Part shown: positions 10,227 to 18,796 of the stretch, piece by piece
Numbering within the stretch: position 1 is the stretch's first letter
Layout of the letters: each line of letters begins with the position of its first letter
Assembly: GCA_036924285.1 (NCBI GenBank)
Contig: JAYKYS010000004.1
Coordinates: 17,144,001 to 17,208,000 of the forward strand
Source: Asterella californica
Taxonomy: Eukaryota; Streptophyta; Marchantiopsida; Marchantiales; Aytoniaceae
Direction of reading: 5' to 3'
Length of the DNA: 64,000 bases
Made by a program: the position numbers and the translations under genes
The notes under the pieces: model-generated
The model's database searches: none
What the model saw: only the letters and a program-made list of their open reading frames with translations
Told to the model about the DNA's origin: nothing

Positions 10227-11647
10227 GATTCTCGAATTGGACCGTGGGTATAATATAGGGTCGTGCATCACCCGTGAAGAGAATGAAGGAAGCCCGAGGT
10301 TGGATGGCTAAGGAGATCTATTCGCAAGTCTAGTTAACAAATCGGTCCGACAACTTGCACGGCAAATAAATACCTAACCCACGAATATGGGTTGGGCTCG
10401 CGGGAACATCCCGATTTCAGCTTAATCCAGTGCCAGCCTAGATTTTTCCTGCTTACCTGTAATTTACCGGCGACTATTGTGTTAATTCACCGGCGATTTT
10501 CAGTAAATTTCAAGTAAATTTTCACTTTTTAAATTTGTTTAAGAAAGAAATTATCCGACGCATTCTCTACTTCTCCTGCATTTTTAGAAAAGTTACCAGA
10601 GTACATTACACGGGATGCCGGATCCAGGCTGGCGCTTGCTTGATCCCGGAAGGAATCTTTTATATATGAAATCACACCGCCTAGTGTTCGTGTCTGTGGT
10701 ATAAAATACAAATTTCGTTTTTGAGTGGAAACCCTCCTGGAAAGCTCATATGGGAGACCGGACTATCCTTACGGCTTCAGCGTGTTATCCGTGAGGGAAA
10801 AATATAAGACGTCCGGTCCGGAACATATATAACCTTGCGTGCATTGCTACCGAAAAGCTAGAAATACACCCGCTATTAGTCTACTCGATAGATAAAGCCA
10901 GAAATTTGCTTCATCACACCTCCAGTAAGTTCTGTGAGCTTGATCATACCACTCTTAACGAGGTATGGCTTGATCACATCCCGGACTGGGGATAAAACCA
11001 GTCACTTTTTGGTGTTATTCACATGTGAGATTGCAAAAAAATATGAGAATATGAATAGGGTAACGTATCTTTAATATTAAAATTTTGAATTACAGTGATA
11101 TTTAGTCTAAAGTTGAAAGTACTAGAATGATGAACCAAAAGATAAAATGATGGTTCGATTGTTAATACCCTGATGAAATGATTGGTTCGATTGTTAATAA
11201 CCAGTAAGGGGTATGATAAGCAACCAAACGTTAAGAGGGGTATGATAAATCGCAACGATCGTATTGGGAGTATGATCAAGCCATTTTCTGCGGATAAAGC
11301 AATAATTAGATTCGTTCATGTTCAAAGTATTGTAAAGATCTACGATCAGCACTGAAGACAACGATCGGCACATTGAGGGTGCGTGTTTAGGTTTCGTATA
11401 GCGCTAGCAGGAGCCTATGCTAAGAGCGGCTTCGATCTGGCAATTGTAGTTCGTCGCCCCCAGCTGCAGCTGTGTGCGGCTTGTGGTTCTTGCGAAAAGC
11501 TTAAGACATATTTCATAACTGCAGGTGTCTGGTTTTAACCCCCGCTTGGAGCCCTTTGGCTGGAGGTATCCCAGAAATTCCAGTGCAGATGTCCGGTTCC
11601 AATCCCTCTTGAAGCATTCTAGATCTGGCTGCAAGTATGCTAGATAG
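10227..11647. repeat. Giant inverted repeat, left arm, segment B
   Basis: This stretch is the reverse complement of about 38693-40116 and continues segment A after the inserted elements. No gene is recognised. Small open frames at 11019-11279 and 11404-11634 (both minus) are not supported as genes. It ends at GATAG (11643-11647), the target duplicated by the copia insertion. Confidence 0.92.
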
Positions 11648-11911
11648 TGTTAGAATACTGTACGCAGTGTGAATACCCCTCTTAGCAGTAAGCAGTTCAG
11701 GCTTTTAGGATGGTGACCTTTCGTAAGGTCACCAAGGCCAAGACCCCAAGGTATATTATTCTGGTTGGAGGCCATTGTACATTATTGAGTATCTACTTAC
11801 TTGGTTTTGCCTACACTCTATTGAGGAGCTCTCCCCACACTCTCACACTGTCCTTATGCCGTGACTTAGAGTTTTACCTTAGTCTATTCTATTAGCAGTC
11901 CATTTCCAACA
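11648..11911 (+). repeat. copia 5' LTR
   Basis: A 264-bp repeat, TGTTAGAATA to TTTCCAACA, which I read as identical to 17800-18063. It contains a short internal inverted repeat GGTGACCTTTCGTAAGGTCACC. Confidence 0.96.
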
Positions 11912-11923
11912 TGGTATCAGAGC
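11912..11923 (+). other. Primer-binding site (initiator tRNA-Met)
   Basis: TGGTATCAGAGC abuts the 5' LTR directly and is complementary to the 3' end of initiator tRNA-Met, the usual primer of plant copia elements. Confidence 0.95.
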
Positions 11924-12095
11924 TTTGCATTGTTGATGCACTAGCACAATAGCATAGGCACTAGGTAGGCCTTCGGCCCTTAGGTGAGAGCAGTTGGAGG
12001 ACGCTTCAGCTGCTGCGAGAAGGACGCTTCACGCACCCATATTCTGTACCTTCGCTAACAGAATTTCACCGTTCCAGCGATCAATCTGATACAGA

Positions 12096-14531
12096 ATGTC
12101 TGCCCCCTTTGACACCAAAGGCTGGGCCAAGTTCGACGGCACATACTTCACGCTGTGGAAGCACAAGACAACCTTGCGGCTCAGGGCCCATGGTGTTCTT
12201 GACATCGTGGAAGGGAACGTGCAGAGACCACGTGCCACGACGCCCGGAGGTACTGCGGTACCCATCCCTCCCCCTGCTACCGGACCCGGTAGCATCGCAG
12301 ATTGGGATCAGCGTGACGTTAACGCACTCGCAGCGATCAACGAATGTTGCGAGAACAGCGTGGCAGGACATCTAATGTCCTGCGCCACATCGAACGATGC
12401 ATGGTCCACCTTGACCAGACACTTTGCAGGTCAAGACATGGTGACCAAGATGCACTTGAGAGAGAAGTTGCGGGTTTTAAAGATGAAACCCAACGAGACT
12501 GTTACCCAACATGTCAACAACTTCAAGTCTCTCATCCAGCAGATGACTTCAGCTGGATTGATAATTGCCAACGAGGAGCAAGTCCTCGCGTTGATGGGCA
12601 GCATGCCCAACAACTACCATCTATTTTTGCAGGCGATGAGAACGAACCCAAATCTCTCGCTACAGGACCTCATCACCTTCCTCATCCAGGAGGAAACGAT
12701 CGGTCGCAAATTATCGATGGAACCATCCACTGCCTTGTTTGCAGGACGCCGGCAAGGAGGACGCAATGGCAACAACCGGCGCAACAATGGCAACAACCGA
12801 CAAGGTGGCAACCAGCCACCAAAGAGACCGCCAGATCCTAACGAGAAATGTTTTCAGTGCAACAAGCCCGGGCACCGCATCGCCGAGTGTCCGGACAAAC
12901 CCAGCAGCAGTAATGACAACTCGACTGCTGGTAACAAAAACAAGAACAAGAATCGCCGTTCCCAAAACAACAACGGCAACACTCGTCGGGTTCTGGTGGC
13001 GCAATGTTCGTCTGCAATCGTGCAGACAGCTGATCCCAACTGGTATGTGGACACGGGTGCCACACACCACATGGCGCATAATCGACGACAATTCGTCGAA
13101 TACTCACCCGTCTCTTCTGAGAACACCGAGAACGATGCAATTCTACTCGGTGACAACACCACCATCCACGTTGCTGGTTCCGGCATGGTGGAAGTGCGCC
13201 TGCTCAACGGCGAGCATGTGTACATACGTGACGTTCTTCACGTACCCGCCTTGCAAAAGAATTTATTCTCAGCTCGGCAATTTGATGCCAATGGCGGTTG
13301 GTGCCTAATCGGCAACGGATTCTGTCATCTTGAAGACAGATTCGGTCAAGTGCTAGCTCCCTGTCCCACTGTGGACGATCTCTACATGCTCGGAAATTCA
13401 ATTTTGGTCGCTGACCAAACCGCGCTTATAGCTACAGCTGGTAGGACTTCAGTAATCCACACACTACCTCCCAGCCAGCGATCAGGACCGCGCTTGCGAG
13501 CTAGACCACAATCTAATCAGCGGACTAGCATCTCACTATACAACCGCAACATGCGCAGGATCCGCTTCCCACGGTCCAGGCCCAGCCCCGCCTCACAGAT
13601 TGCGCACACCCAAGCTGAAATTCAGCCAAGTCACTCACGGACTTTTCAAATCCCTAATTCTGAGCACTCTCTCACTAGAGAAGTCCCAATCACTCCACCA
13701 AATTCGGAGTTGTCCCACTTGGAAAATGAAGGCCCAAATTCAGTCCGCGCGGGGTCTACCCCCCTCACCACCACACCCCTTGGGCAATTTCCTGTTAGGA
13801 CTCCACCTCTTGGTGCTCCACCTCCTCCACGCATGACCACAGGCCGCACACGGATCGAGTCGTTTCCCTCTACACGGATCGACTCAGCTGGCACACCTCT
13901 AGGAAGCCTCGCACCCCTAAGCCAAATCATTACTGCAGCGGCCACGCACCCCTTGAGTGCATACACGGATCCCGCAGCCAGTGGGGACTTTCACGCGCCC
14001 CCTCATCGCACACCCATCTCCGGAGACCCTCACGACGCCCCTCCACGCGCGCCGTTCCAGGATGGGGATGGGGACCCCATCCGGATAGGAATGGGATCCC
14101 CATCCGCGCCGCATGCATTGCGCATGCGGCGCGGGGGCAATCCCCCCCGCAATGAGGATCGGGATGGGGATGCGATCCCCATCCAGATGGGGCCATCCCC
14201 ATCTAGGCGTACGTCCCCGCGCAGCGGGGACGCACGCACCATATCCCCGCGGTGGCGGGGATATGATGGCACCCCCGCATCCCCGCAATGGGGATGCGTG
14301 CCCCCTATCCCCGCCGCCGCGGGGATATGGGAGCAGGGATGCGCATCCCCACATCGGGGAGCGCACATCCCCGCGCGGGGGAGCCGGCCCCTTACCGCGC
14401 GGGGCCGGCAATCTAACCCCCGCGGACTGCCCCGAAGGCAGTCCGCCAGGGGACCAAGGGGACGGTCCCTCTCACAGGGACGTAGTCCCCCGGACTGGGA
14501 CGCAGGGACTTCTTGGCCCTGGTCCTTATAA
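12096..14531 (+). CDS. copia gag-protease ORF with Pro/Arg-rich extension
   Basis: ATG at 12096 opens an 811-residue frame. Residues 1-230 are a copia gag (KFDGTYFTLWKHK at the start; the MGSMPNNYHLFLQAM region further on). A zinc knuckle CFQCNKPGHRIAEC lies near residue 255. The aspartic protease has WYVDTGATHHMA (near residue 315) and the usual downstream NLFSARQFDANGG. After about residue 448 (13440) a family-untypical stretch rich in Pro, Ser, Arg and Gly starts. Its last 145 residues are encoded by the hairpin array. Normal copia polyproteins go straight from here to the pre-integrase domain, but here that domain is in another frame. The frame ends at TAA 14529-14531, so a +1 change is needed to reach pol. 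Confidence 0.9.
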   Translation: MSAPFDTKGWAKFDGTYFTLWKHKTTLRLRAHGVLDIVEGNVQRPRATTPGGTAVPIPPPATGPGSIADWDQRDVNALAAINECCENSVAGHLMSCATSNDAWSTLTRHFAGQDMVTKMHLREKLRVLKMKPNETVTQHVNNFKSLIQQMTSAGLIIANEEQVLALMGSMPNNYHLFLQAMRTNPNLSLQDLITFLIQEETIGRKLSMEPSTALFAGRRQGGRNGNNRRNNGNNRQGGNQPPKRPPDPNEKCFQCNKPGHRIAECPDKPSSSNDNSTAGNKNKNKNRRSQNNNGNTRRVLVAQCSSAIVQTADPNWYVDTGATHHMAHNRRQFVEYSPVSSENTENDAILLGDNTTIHVAGSGMVEVRLLNGEHVYIRDVLHVPALQKNLFSARQFDANGGWCLIGNGFCHLEDRFGQVLAPCPTVDDLYMLGNSILVADQTALIATAGRTSVIHTLPPSQRSGPRLRARPQSNQRTSISLYNRNMRRIRFPRSRPSPASQIAHTQAEIQPSHSRTFQIPNSEHSLTREVPITPPNSELSHLENEGPNSVRAGSTPLTTTPLGQFPVRTPPLGAPPPPRMTTGRTRIESFPSTRIDSAGTPLGSLAPLSQIITAAATHPLSAYTDPAASGDFHAPPHRTPISGDPHDAPPRAPFQDGDGDPIRIGMGSPSAPHALRMRRGGNPPRNEDRDGDAIPIQMGPSPSRRTSPRSGDARTISPRWRGYDGTPASPQWGCVPPIPAAAGIWEQGCASPHRGAHIPARGSRPLTARGRQSNPRGLPRRQSARGPRGRSLSQGRSPPDWDAGTSWPWSL
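14066..14496 (+). repeat. Array of about 17 different GC-rich hairpins
   Basis: Adjacent perfect or near-perfect inverted repeats follow one another with almost no spacer. Clear units (stem bp): 14066-14082 (8), 14106-14132 (11), 14131-14150 (7, imperfect), 14162-14184 (10), 14185-14204 (8), 14212-14232 (9), 14240-14265 (11), 14277-14297 (8, with an outer stem 14268-14272/14298-14302), 14306-14327 (9), 14336-14349 (perfect 14-nt palindrome), 14369-14380 (perfect 12-nt palindrome), 14383-14409 (9), 14422-14446 (10), 14450-14469 (6), 14465-14481 (6) and 14484-14496 (5). Weaker ones lie at about 14088-14105 and 14347-14359. Stems differ from unit to unit but many share a CCCC/GGGG core (TCCCCGC and ATCCCC types); loops are 1-9 nt. 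Base composition is far more GC-rich than the surroundings. Confidence 0.9.
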
Positions 14532-17500
14532 TCTTCCTCCGGTTTCCCTCCTCCATCTCGATCCAGCTCTGAATTTTCCCGACTTACACCCTGCAAATTC
14601 CGAGTTCTTCAGATCACGATCTCCTCCGCGCCTACTAGACGGCATCCAGGGTTTCACATCTGGCAGTCGGACTCCTCCACCGACGCCACCTAGACCCTGT
14701 GCCCTCGTTACTACGACGGGCGATCTCTCTACCTTGTGGCATCAGCGACTCGGCCATATCAACCATCATCGAGTTCATGAACTGAGCCACCGCAGGTACG
14801 TTACCGGCCTCCCTTCCTTCCCGCTCTCTGAGGATATTTGTCCAGCTTGTGCACACGGCAAGCATGCACGCACTAAATTCCCACGTGCCAGCTCCACTCG
14901 ATCTACTCGTCCTCTGGCACTGGTCCATTTTGATATTAGTGGTCGCATCTCCCCTTGCACCTTTTCTGGCTATGAGTATTTCATCACCTTTATTGATGAT
15001 TACTCGCGCTACACTGTCACTCGTCTTCTCTACTATAAGAGTGACTGTTTTGCTGCTTTCCGGGACTATCTAGCATTTGCTGAGCGCGCCACTGGCCAAT
15101 CTCTCGTCACTTTGCGATCTGACAATGGCGGGGAATATCGTTCAGCTGCTTTTGACGCTTTCTGTCGCGAGCGTGGCATCCAGCGTCAATTCACAGTCCC
15201 TTACTCTCCTCAGCAGAATGGCGTTGCTGAACGTAAGAACCGCAGCTTGCTTGATGCTGTCCGTTCCATGCTTTACACTTCCACGCTCATCAAGCCCTTC
15301 TGGGGTGAAGCAATCACCTGCGCCACCTTCCTCCAGAACCGGTGTCCGTCTAAGGCTATCCCGTCTATGACCACACCTTATGAACTCTGGCACTCCTATG
15401 CCTCCACAACACCTCGTCGACCCGATCTCTCCTTTCTGCGCGTCTTTGGCTGCCGCGCTTTTTCCCAGGTCCCCGAGGTTGAGCGCACAAAGCTCGATGA
15501 TCGCTCTCACGAGTGTATCTTCCTAGGCTATAGCGGCCAGAGTAAGGGTTACCGTCTCCAAAGAAAATCTGACGATCATACCTTCACTTCTCGTGATGTT
15601 ATCTTCGATGAGTCTTCTCCGACTCTCCCTCCCACATCCACCCCCTCTGCTGATCTCCCACTCACTCAAGCATCTCCTGAGACCAACGTCTATTTTTATC
15701 ATACTGTGCCCGCTCCTTCAGCTGGCCCAGCTCATTTCTCGTCGGTCTCTCCCGGTTTCTCTTCAGTGGGAGTTCCTCTGCCATCTCCTGCCCATCCAGC
15801 TCCAACCCCATCCACTGGTCTTGGATCTGGAGGAGGAGTCCCTAGCAGTCATGGCCTTGGCGGAGGAGTCACCAGCAGTACACAGTCCAGTGGGAGCAGT
15901 CGTCCTCCACGTTCTCACTCTTCAAGCACTCACTCTCCCCCTGCAGAGAACTTGAGCCCGCGCCATCCTTACCTTCGGCGCACATCACCACGCTCACCAC
16001 GAGTTTCCAGCTCCACCCACAGCGAGTCCTCTCTTCCTCCATTGGATTTCCCAGCACCGCCTCCATTGAGACGATCAGCTCGTCATTCAGTTCCTCCACA
16101 GCGGAACCCAGATGAAGGCTACGACCCTTCATCGCTGATCCCGAAGTCTCGGAAGACCACCAAGCGGGCATTGATGGTAACTCTTAAACCAGTGCCAATG
16201 GAACCTGTTTCTTACACAGAAGCAGTATCTTCTCCTGATGCCGATCAGTGGAGAAGAGCAATAGAGGAGGAGCTTGATTCCCACGAATCCAACGGCACCT
16301 GGAAGCTCACCGATTTGCCACAAGGACGCCGACCGATAACATGTAAGTGGACCTTTAAGTTAAAACTTAATACCGATGGGTCCATTGCCCGTTATAAGGC
16401 GAGACTAGTGGCTCGTGGTTTCACCCAGATCTACGGGTTGGACTACACAGAAACCTTTTCCCCTGTAGTCCGCATTCAGTCTATACGGCTTATCCTTGCC
16501 ATCTCAGCGCAGTATAATCTACATGTACATCAAATGGATGTTAAAACTGCATTTCTGAATGGAACACTTAACGAGGAAATATACATGAGTGTTCCGGAAG
16601 GCGTGACTACAGCAAGGCGCAGTCAAGTATGCAGATTGCTCAAGACTCTCTACGGTCTTAAGCAATCATCAAGAGAATGGTACTTGATCATCGACAACTT
16701 CTTGCTTTCTCTTGGATTTGCTAAGTCCGGTGCAGACGGAAACGTTTACTACTTGCACCAGAAACAGCATTTCGTCATCCTTGCCCTCTACGTAGATGAC
16801 ACTGTGATTGCCAGCAGCAGTGAGGCTCTACTGTCTCACGTAAAAGGAAAATTGAGCTCACGGTTCAGCATGACTGACATCGGTCCAGTCCATCATTGCC
16901 TTAGCATTGAGATTAATCGTGATCCATCTTCTGGCACTATCAGACTTAGTCAAACTTTGTATTTGACACAGAAACTATTTCAGTTTGGCTTACAGGACTG
17001 CAAACCTGTAAGCACTCCTCTAGTTACAGGTGAGAAACTATCTTCGGATGACTCTCCTGTCACTGAGGATGAAAAGAAGCTATGTAATAGTTATCCTTAC
17101 CAGAGTGCAGCCGGCTCTATTAATTGGGCTGCAGTATGTACTCGTCCTGATTTGTCTTATCCCATTAGTGTACTCTCCCAGTTCATGAGTAGCCCTGGAC
17201 CTAAGCACATTGCCGCTATGAAGCGGGTTTTCCGTTACATCAAGGGAACTCTAAATTTGTACCTTGAGTATGCTCACTCACCCCAGCCCTACTCTCTGTT
17301 CGGTTACACCGATGCTGATTGGGGAGGACATGCGGAGACAAGACGATCCACATCAGGACATTGCTTCATCTACTCTGGAGGAGCCATCAGTTGGTCCTCC
17401 AAGAGACAGAAATCAGTAGCCTTGTCAAGTACAGAGGCAGAATATGTAGCTCTTAGCACGAGCTGCTCAGAGACAATCTGGTTACGTCAGCTCCTGACCG

Positions 17501-17763
17501 ACATCGGATTGCATGACAAGGAGCCGACCGTTACATATTGTGACAACCAAAGTGCTATGGCCCTTGTCGACACCAGCAAGTTCCACGACCGTACGAAGCA
17601 CATCGACATCCGATATCACTTCATCAAAGATCACGTCGCTGGAAAAGTTATAGAAGTTAGATATTGTCCTACTGAGGACATGGTTGCAGATATTCTGACA
17701 AAGAGCTTACCAGCTCCCAAGTTGGATTATCTACTACCGAAGCTAGGAATGTTTTCTAGCTAA
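14089..17763 (+). CDS. copia integrase-reverse transcriptase-RNase H ORF
   Basis: The frame is open from 14089, just after a TAG at 14086-14088; the first ATG is 14113. Its first part reads through the hairpin array. Recognisable copia sequence starts at about 14720 with the pre-integrase domain (LWHQRLGHINHHRVHEL, then CPACAHGKHA). The integrase core follows (FIDDYSRY, LRSDNGGEYRS, PYSPQQNGVAERKNRS), then a long Ser/Pro-rich linker. Reverse transcriptase comes next (CKWTFKLKLNTDGS, HQMDVKTAFLNG, LYVDDTVIAS at about 16788), then RNase H (GYTDADWGG, ALSSTEAEYVALS, YCDNQSAMALV, HIDIRYHF). There are no stops or frameshifts within pol. It lies in the +1 frame relative to gag-protease, with a shared open window of 14089-14528. 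Confidence 0.93.
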   Translation, partial: EWDPHPRRMHCACGAGAIPPAMRIGMGMRSPSRWGHPHLGVRPRAAGTHAPYPRGGGDMMAPPHPRNGDACPLSPPPRGYGSRDAHPHIGERTSPRGGAGPLPRGAGNLTPADCPEGSPPGDQGDGPSHRDVVPRTGTQGLLGPGPYNLPPVSLLHLDPALNFPDLHPANSEFFRSRSPPRLLDGIQGFTSGSRTPPPTPPRPCALVTTTGDLSTLWHQRLGHINHHRVHELSHRRYVTGLPSFPLSEDICPACAHGKHARTKFPRASSTRSTRPLALVHFDISGRISPCTFSGYEYFITFIDDYSRYTVTRLLYYKSDCFAAFRDYLAFAERATGQSLVTLRSDNGGEYRSAAFDAFCRERGIQRQFTVPYSPQQNGVAERKNRSLLDAVRSMLYTSTLIKPFWGEAITCATFLQNRCPSKAIPSMTTPYELWHSYASTTPRRPDLSFLRVFGCRAFSQVPEVERTKLDDRSHECIFLGYSGQSKGYRLQRKSDDHTFTSRDVIFDESSPTLPPTSTPSADLPLTQASPETNVYFYHTVPAPSAGPAHFSSVSPGFSSVGVPLPSPAHPAPTPSTGLGSGGGVPSSHGLGGGVTSSTQSSGSSRPPRSHSSSTHSPPAENLSPRHPYLRRTSPRSPRVSSSTHSESSLPPLDFPAPPPLRRSARHSVPPQRNPDEGYDPSSLIPKSRKTTKRALMVTLKPVPMEPVSYTEAVSSPDADQWRRAIEEELDSHESNGTWKLTDLPQGRRPITCKWTFKLKLNTDGSIARYKARLVARGFTQIYGLDYTETFSPVVRIQSIRLILAISAQYNLHVHQMDVKTAFLNGTLNEEIYMSVPEGVTTARRSQVCRLLKTLYGLKQSSREWYLIIDNFLLSLGFAKSGADGNVYYLHQKQHFVILALYVDDTVIASSSEALLSHVKGKLSSRFSMTDIGPVHHCLSIEINRDPSSGTIRLSQTLYLTQKLFQFGLQDCKPVSTPLVTGEKLSSDDSPVTEDEKKLCNSYPYQSAAGSINWAAVCTRPDLSYPISVLSQFMSSPGPKHIAAMKRVFRYIKGTLNLYLEYAHSPQPYSLFGYTDADWGGHAETRRSTSGHCFIYSGGAISWSSKRQKSVALSSTEAEYVALSTSCSETIWLRQLLTDIGLHDKEPTVTYCDNQSAMALVDTSKFHDRTKHIDIRYHFIKDHVAGKVIEVRYCPTEDMVADILTKSLPAPKLDYLLPKLGMFSS

Positions 17764-17790
17764 GTAATATTTTTTATCCGAACTGTTACT

Positions 17791-17799
17791 GAGTGGGAG
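17791..17799 (+). other. copia polypurine tract
   Basis: GAGTGGGAG lies immediately before the 3' LTR, where the plus-strand DNA primer is expected. Confidence 0.85.
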
Positions 17800-18063
17800 T
17801 GTTAGAATACTGTACGCAGTGTGAATACCCCTCTTAGCAGTAAGCAGTTCAGGCTTTTAGGATGGTGACCTTTCGTAAGGTCACCAAGGCCAAGACCCCA
17901 AGGTATATTATTCTGGTTGGAGGCCATTGTACATTATTGAGTATCTACTTACTTGGTTTTGCCTACACTCTATTGAGGAGCTCTCCCCACACTCTCACAC
18001 TGTCCTTATGCCGTGACTTAGAGTTTTACCTTAGTCTATTCTATTAGCAGTCCATTTCCAACA
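17800..18063 (+). repeat. copia 3' LTR
   Basis: A 264-bp copy of 11648-11911 with no difference that I can find, followed by the target duplication GATAG (18064-18068). Confidence 0.96.
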
Positions 18064-18229
18064 GATAGAACTTCAACTAGTTCTGCAAGTTCAAGTTCGG
18101 CCAGTATTCTCTTTAATCTCCGTTAATCTGAGAGCAGCTTCGTAAATTGCTGCCTAAGGTTTCCAGAGGGCGTATCTAACCACCCTCTGGCGACGTGTTT
18201 GGGTTGATCGTTGTCTGATGCACTTTCAG

Positions 18230-18284
18230 ACTCCAGAGCCCTTCTCGCCCATCTTCCGAAGATGGGCGAGAAGGGCTCTGGAGT
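18230..18284. repeat. Long perfect hairpin found only in the left arm
   Basis: The 55-bp sequence is a perfect inverted repeat centred on 18257, with at least 26 bp of stem and a 3-nt loop (CCG). The right arm has only one half of it (near 38505-38535), followed by unrelated bases. The left arm therefore gained the second half after the arms separated, as expected from snap-back or template-switch synthesis. A small open frame runs through it but is not a gene. Confidence 0.9.
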
Positions 18285-18796
18285 TCAATATTTTGCCTAA
18301 ATTATCTTGGAGTTATTCTCTCGTTGCTTCAAGAATCGTCAGTTTCTGCTTGCCATCCAGCTGCAGGCTTGCATTAACCGGTTCATTACTTCCATTCGGA
18401 TAGTAATTCAGTATACTATATGGAGTGTAGTATCTAGAGTCATCAGGCTTAGTGACCACCCCGCCAACACTCTTAATCTACTCTATAGATATATTCCGGA
18501 ACTCTTCGACGAATGTAGTAGAGAGTACTAGGCAGCCGATATGTGTAAGCATTTTATTCTTCTCAAATGGAGATTTTTGCAGTAGAGGTCCTCAGCAAGT
18601 TAGAGATGGCGTTTCCACCTTCCTTCCATTCAAGTTCCATTATTCATCCATTTGATTCATGAGGTGTCTATTTGTAGTCCCATACACTGTCGTTGGATGT
18701 ATTGGTTGGAAAGATATATAAAATTTCTGAAGATCTTGTTCGACAAAGAGCACGTCCAGAAGGGTGTATTGCAGAAAATGTGCATCATGTCAAAAC

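Larger units (their letters stand above)
11648..18063 (+). mobile_element. Ty1/copia LTR retrotransposon with hairpin array
   Basis: The element has 264-bp LTRs in which I see no difference, a tRNA-iMet primer site, a polypurine tract GAGTGGGAG (17791-17799), and copia-order coding (gag, protease, integrase, RT, RNase H). It is flanked by a perfect 5-bp duplication GATAG (11643-11647 and 18064-18068). The right arm holds the matching empty site with one GATAG equivalent (38693-38697), which proves both the insertion and its boundaries. Identical LTRs mean a very recent insertion. An extra segment of about 1.25 kb between protease and integrase contains a chain of GC-rich hairpins. Confidence 0.96.

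Noticed and set aside
14066..14496. CRISPR-like or satellite array interpretation of the hairpin block
   Set aside because: Units are not copies of one repeat, there are no equal spacers, and the setting is a plant retrotransposon.
14030..14596. Minus-strand open frames across the hairpin array
   Set aside because: Palindromic GC-rich sequence is open on both strands because it lacks A/T for stop codons; there is no independent evidence for a gene.
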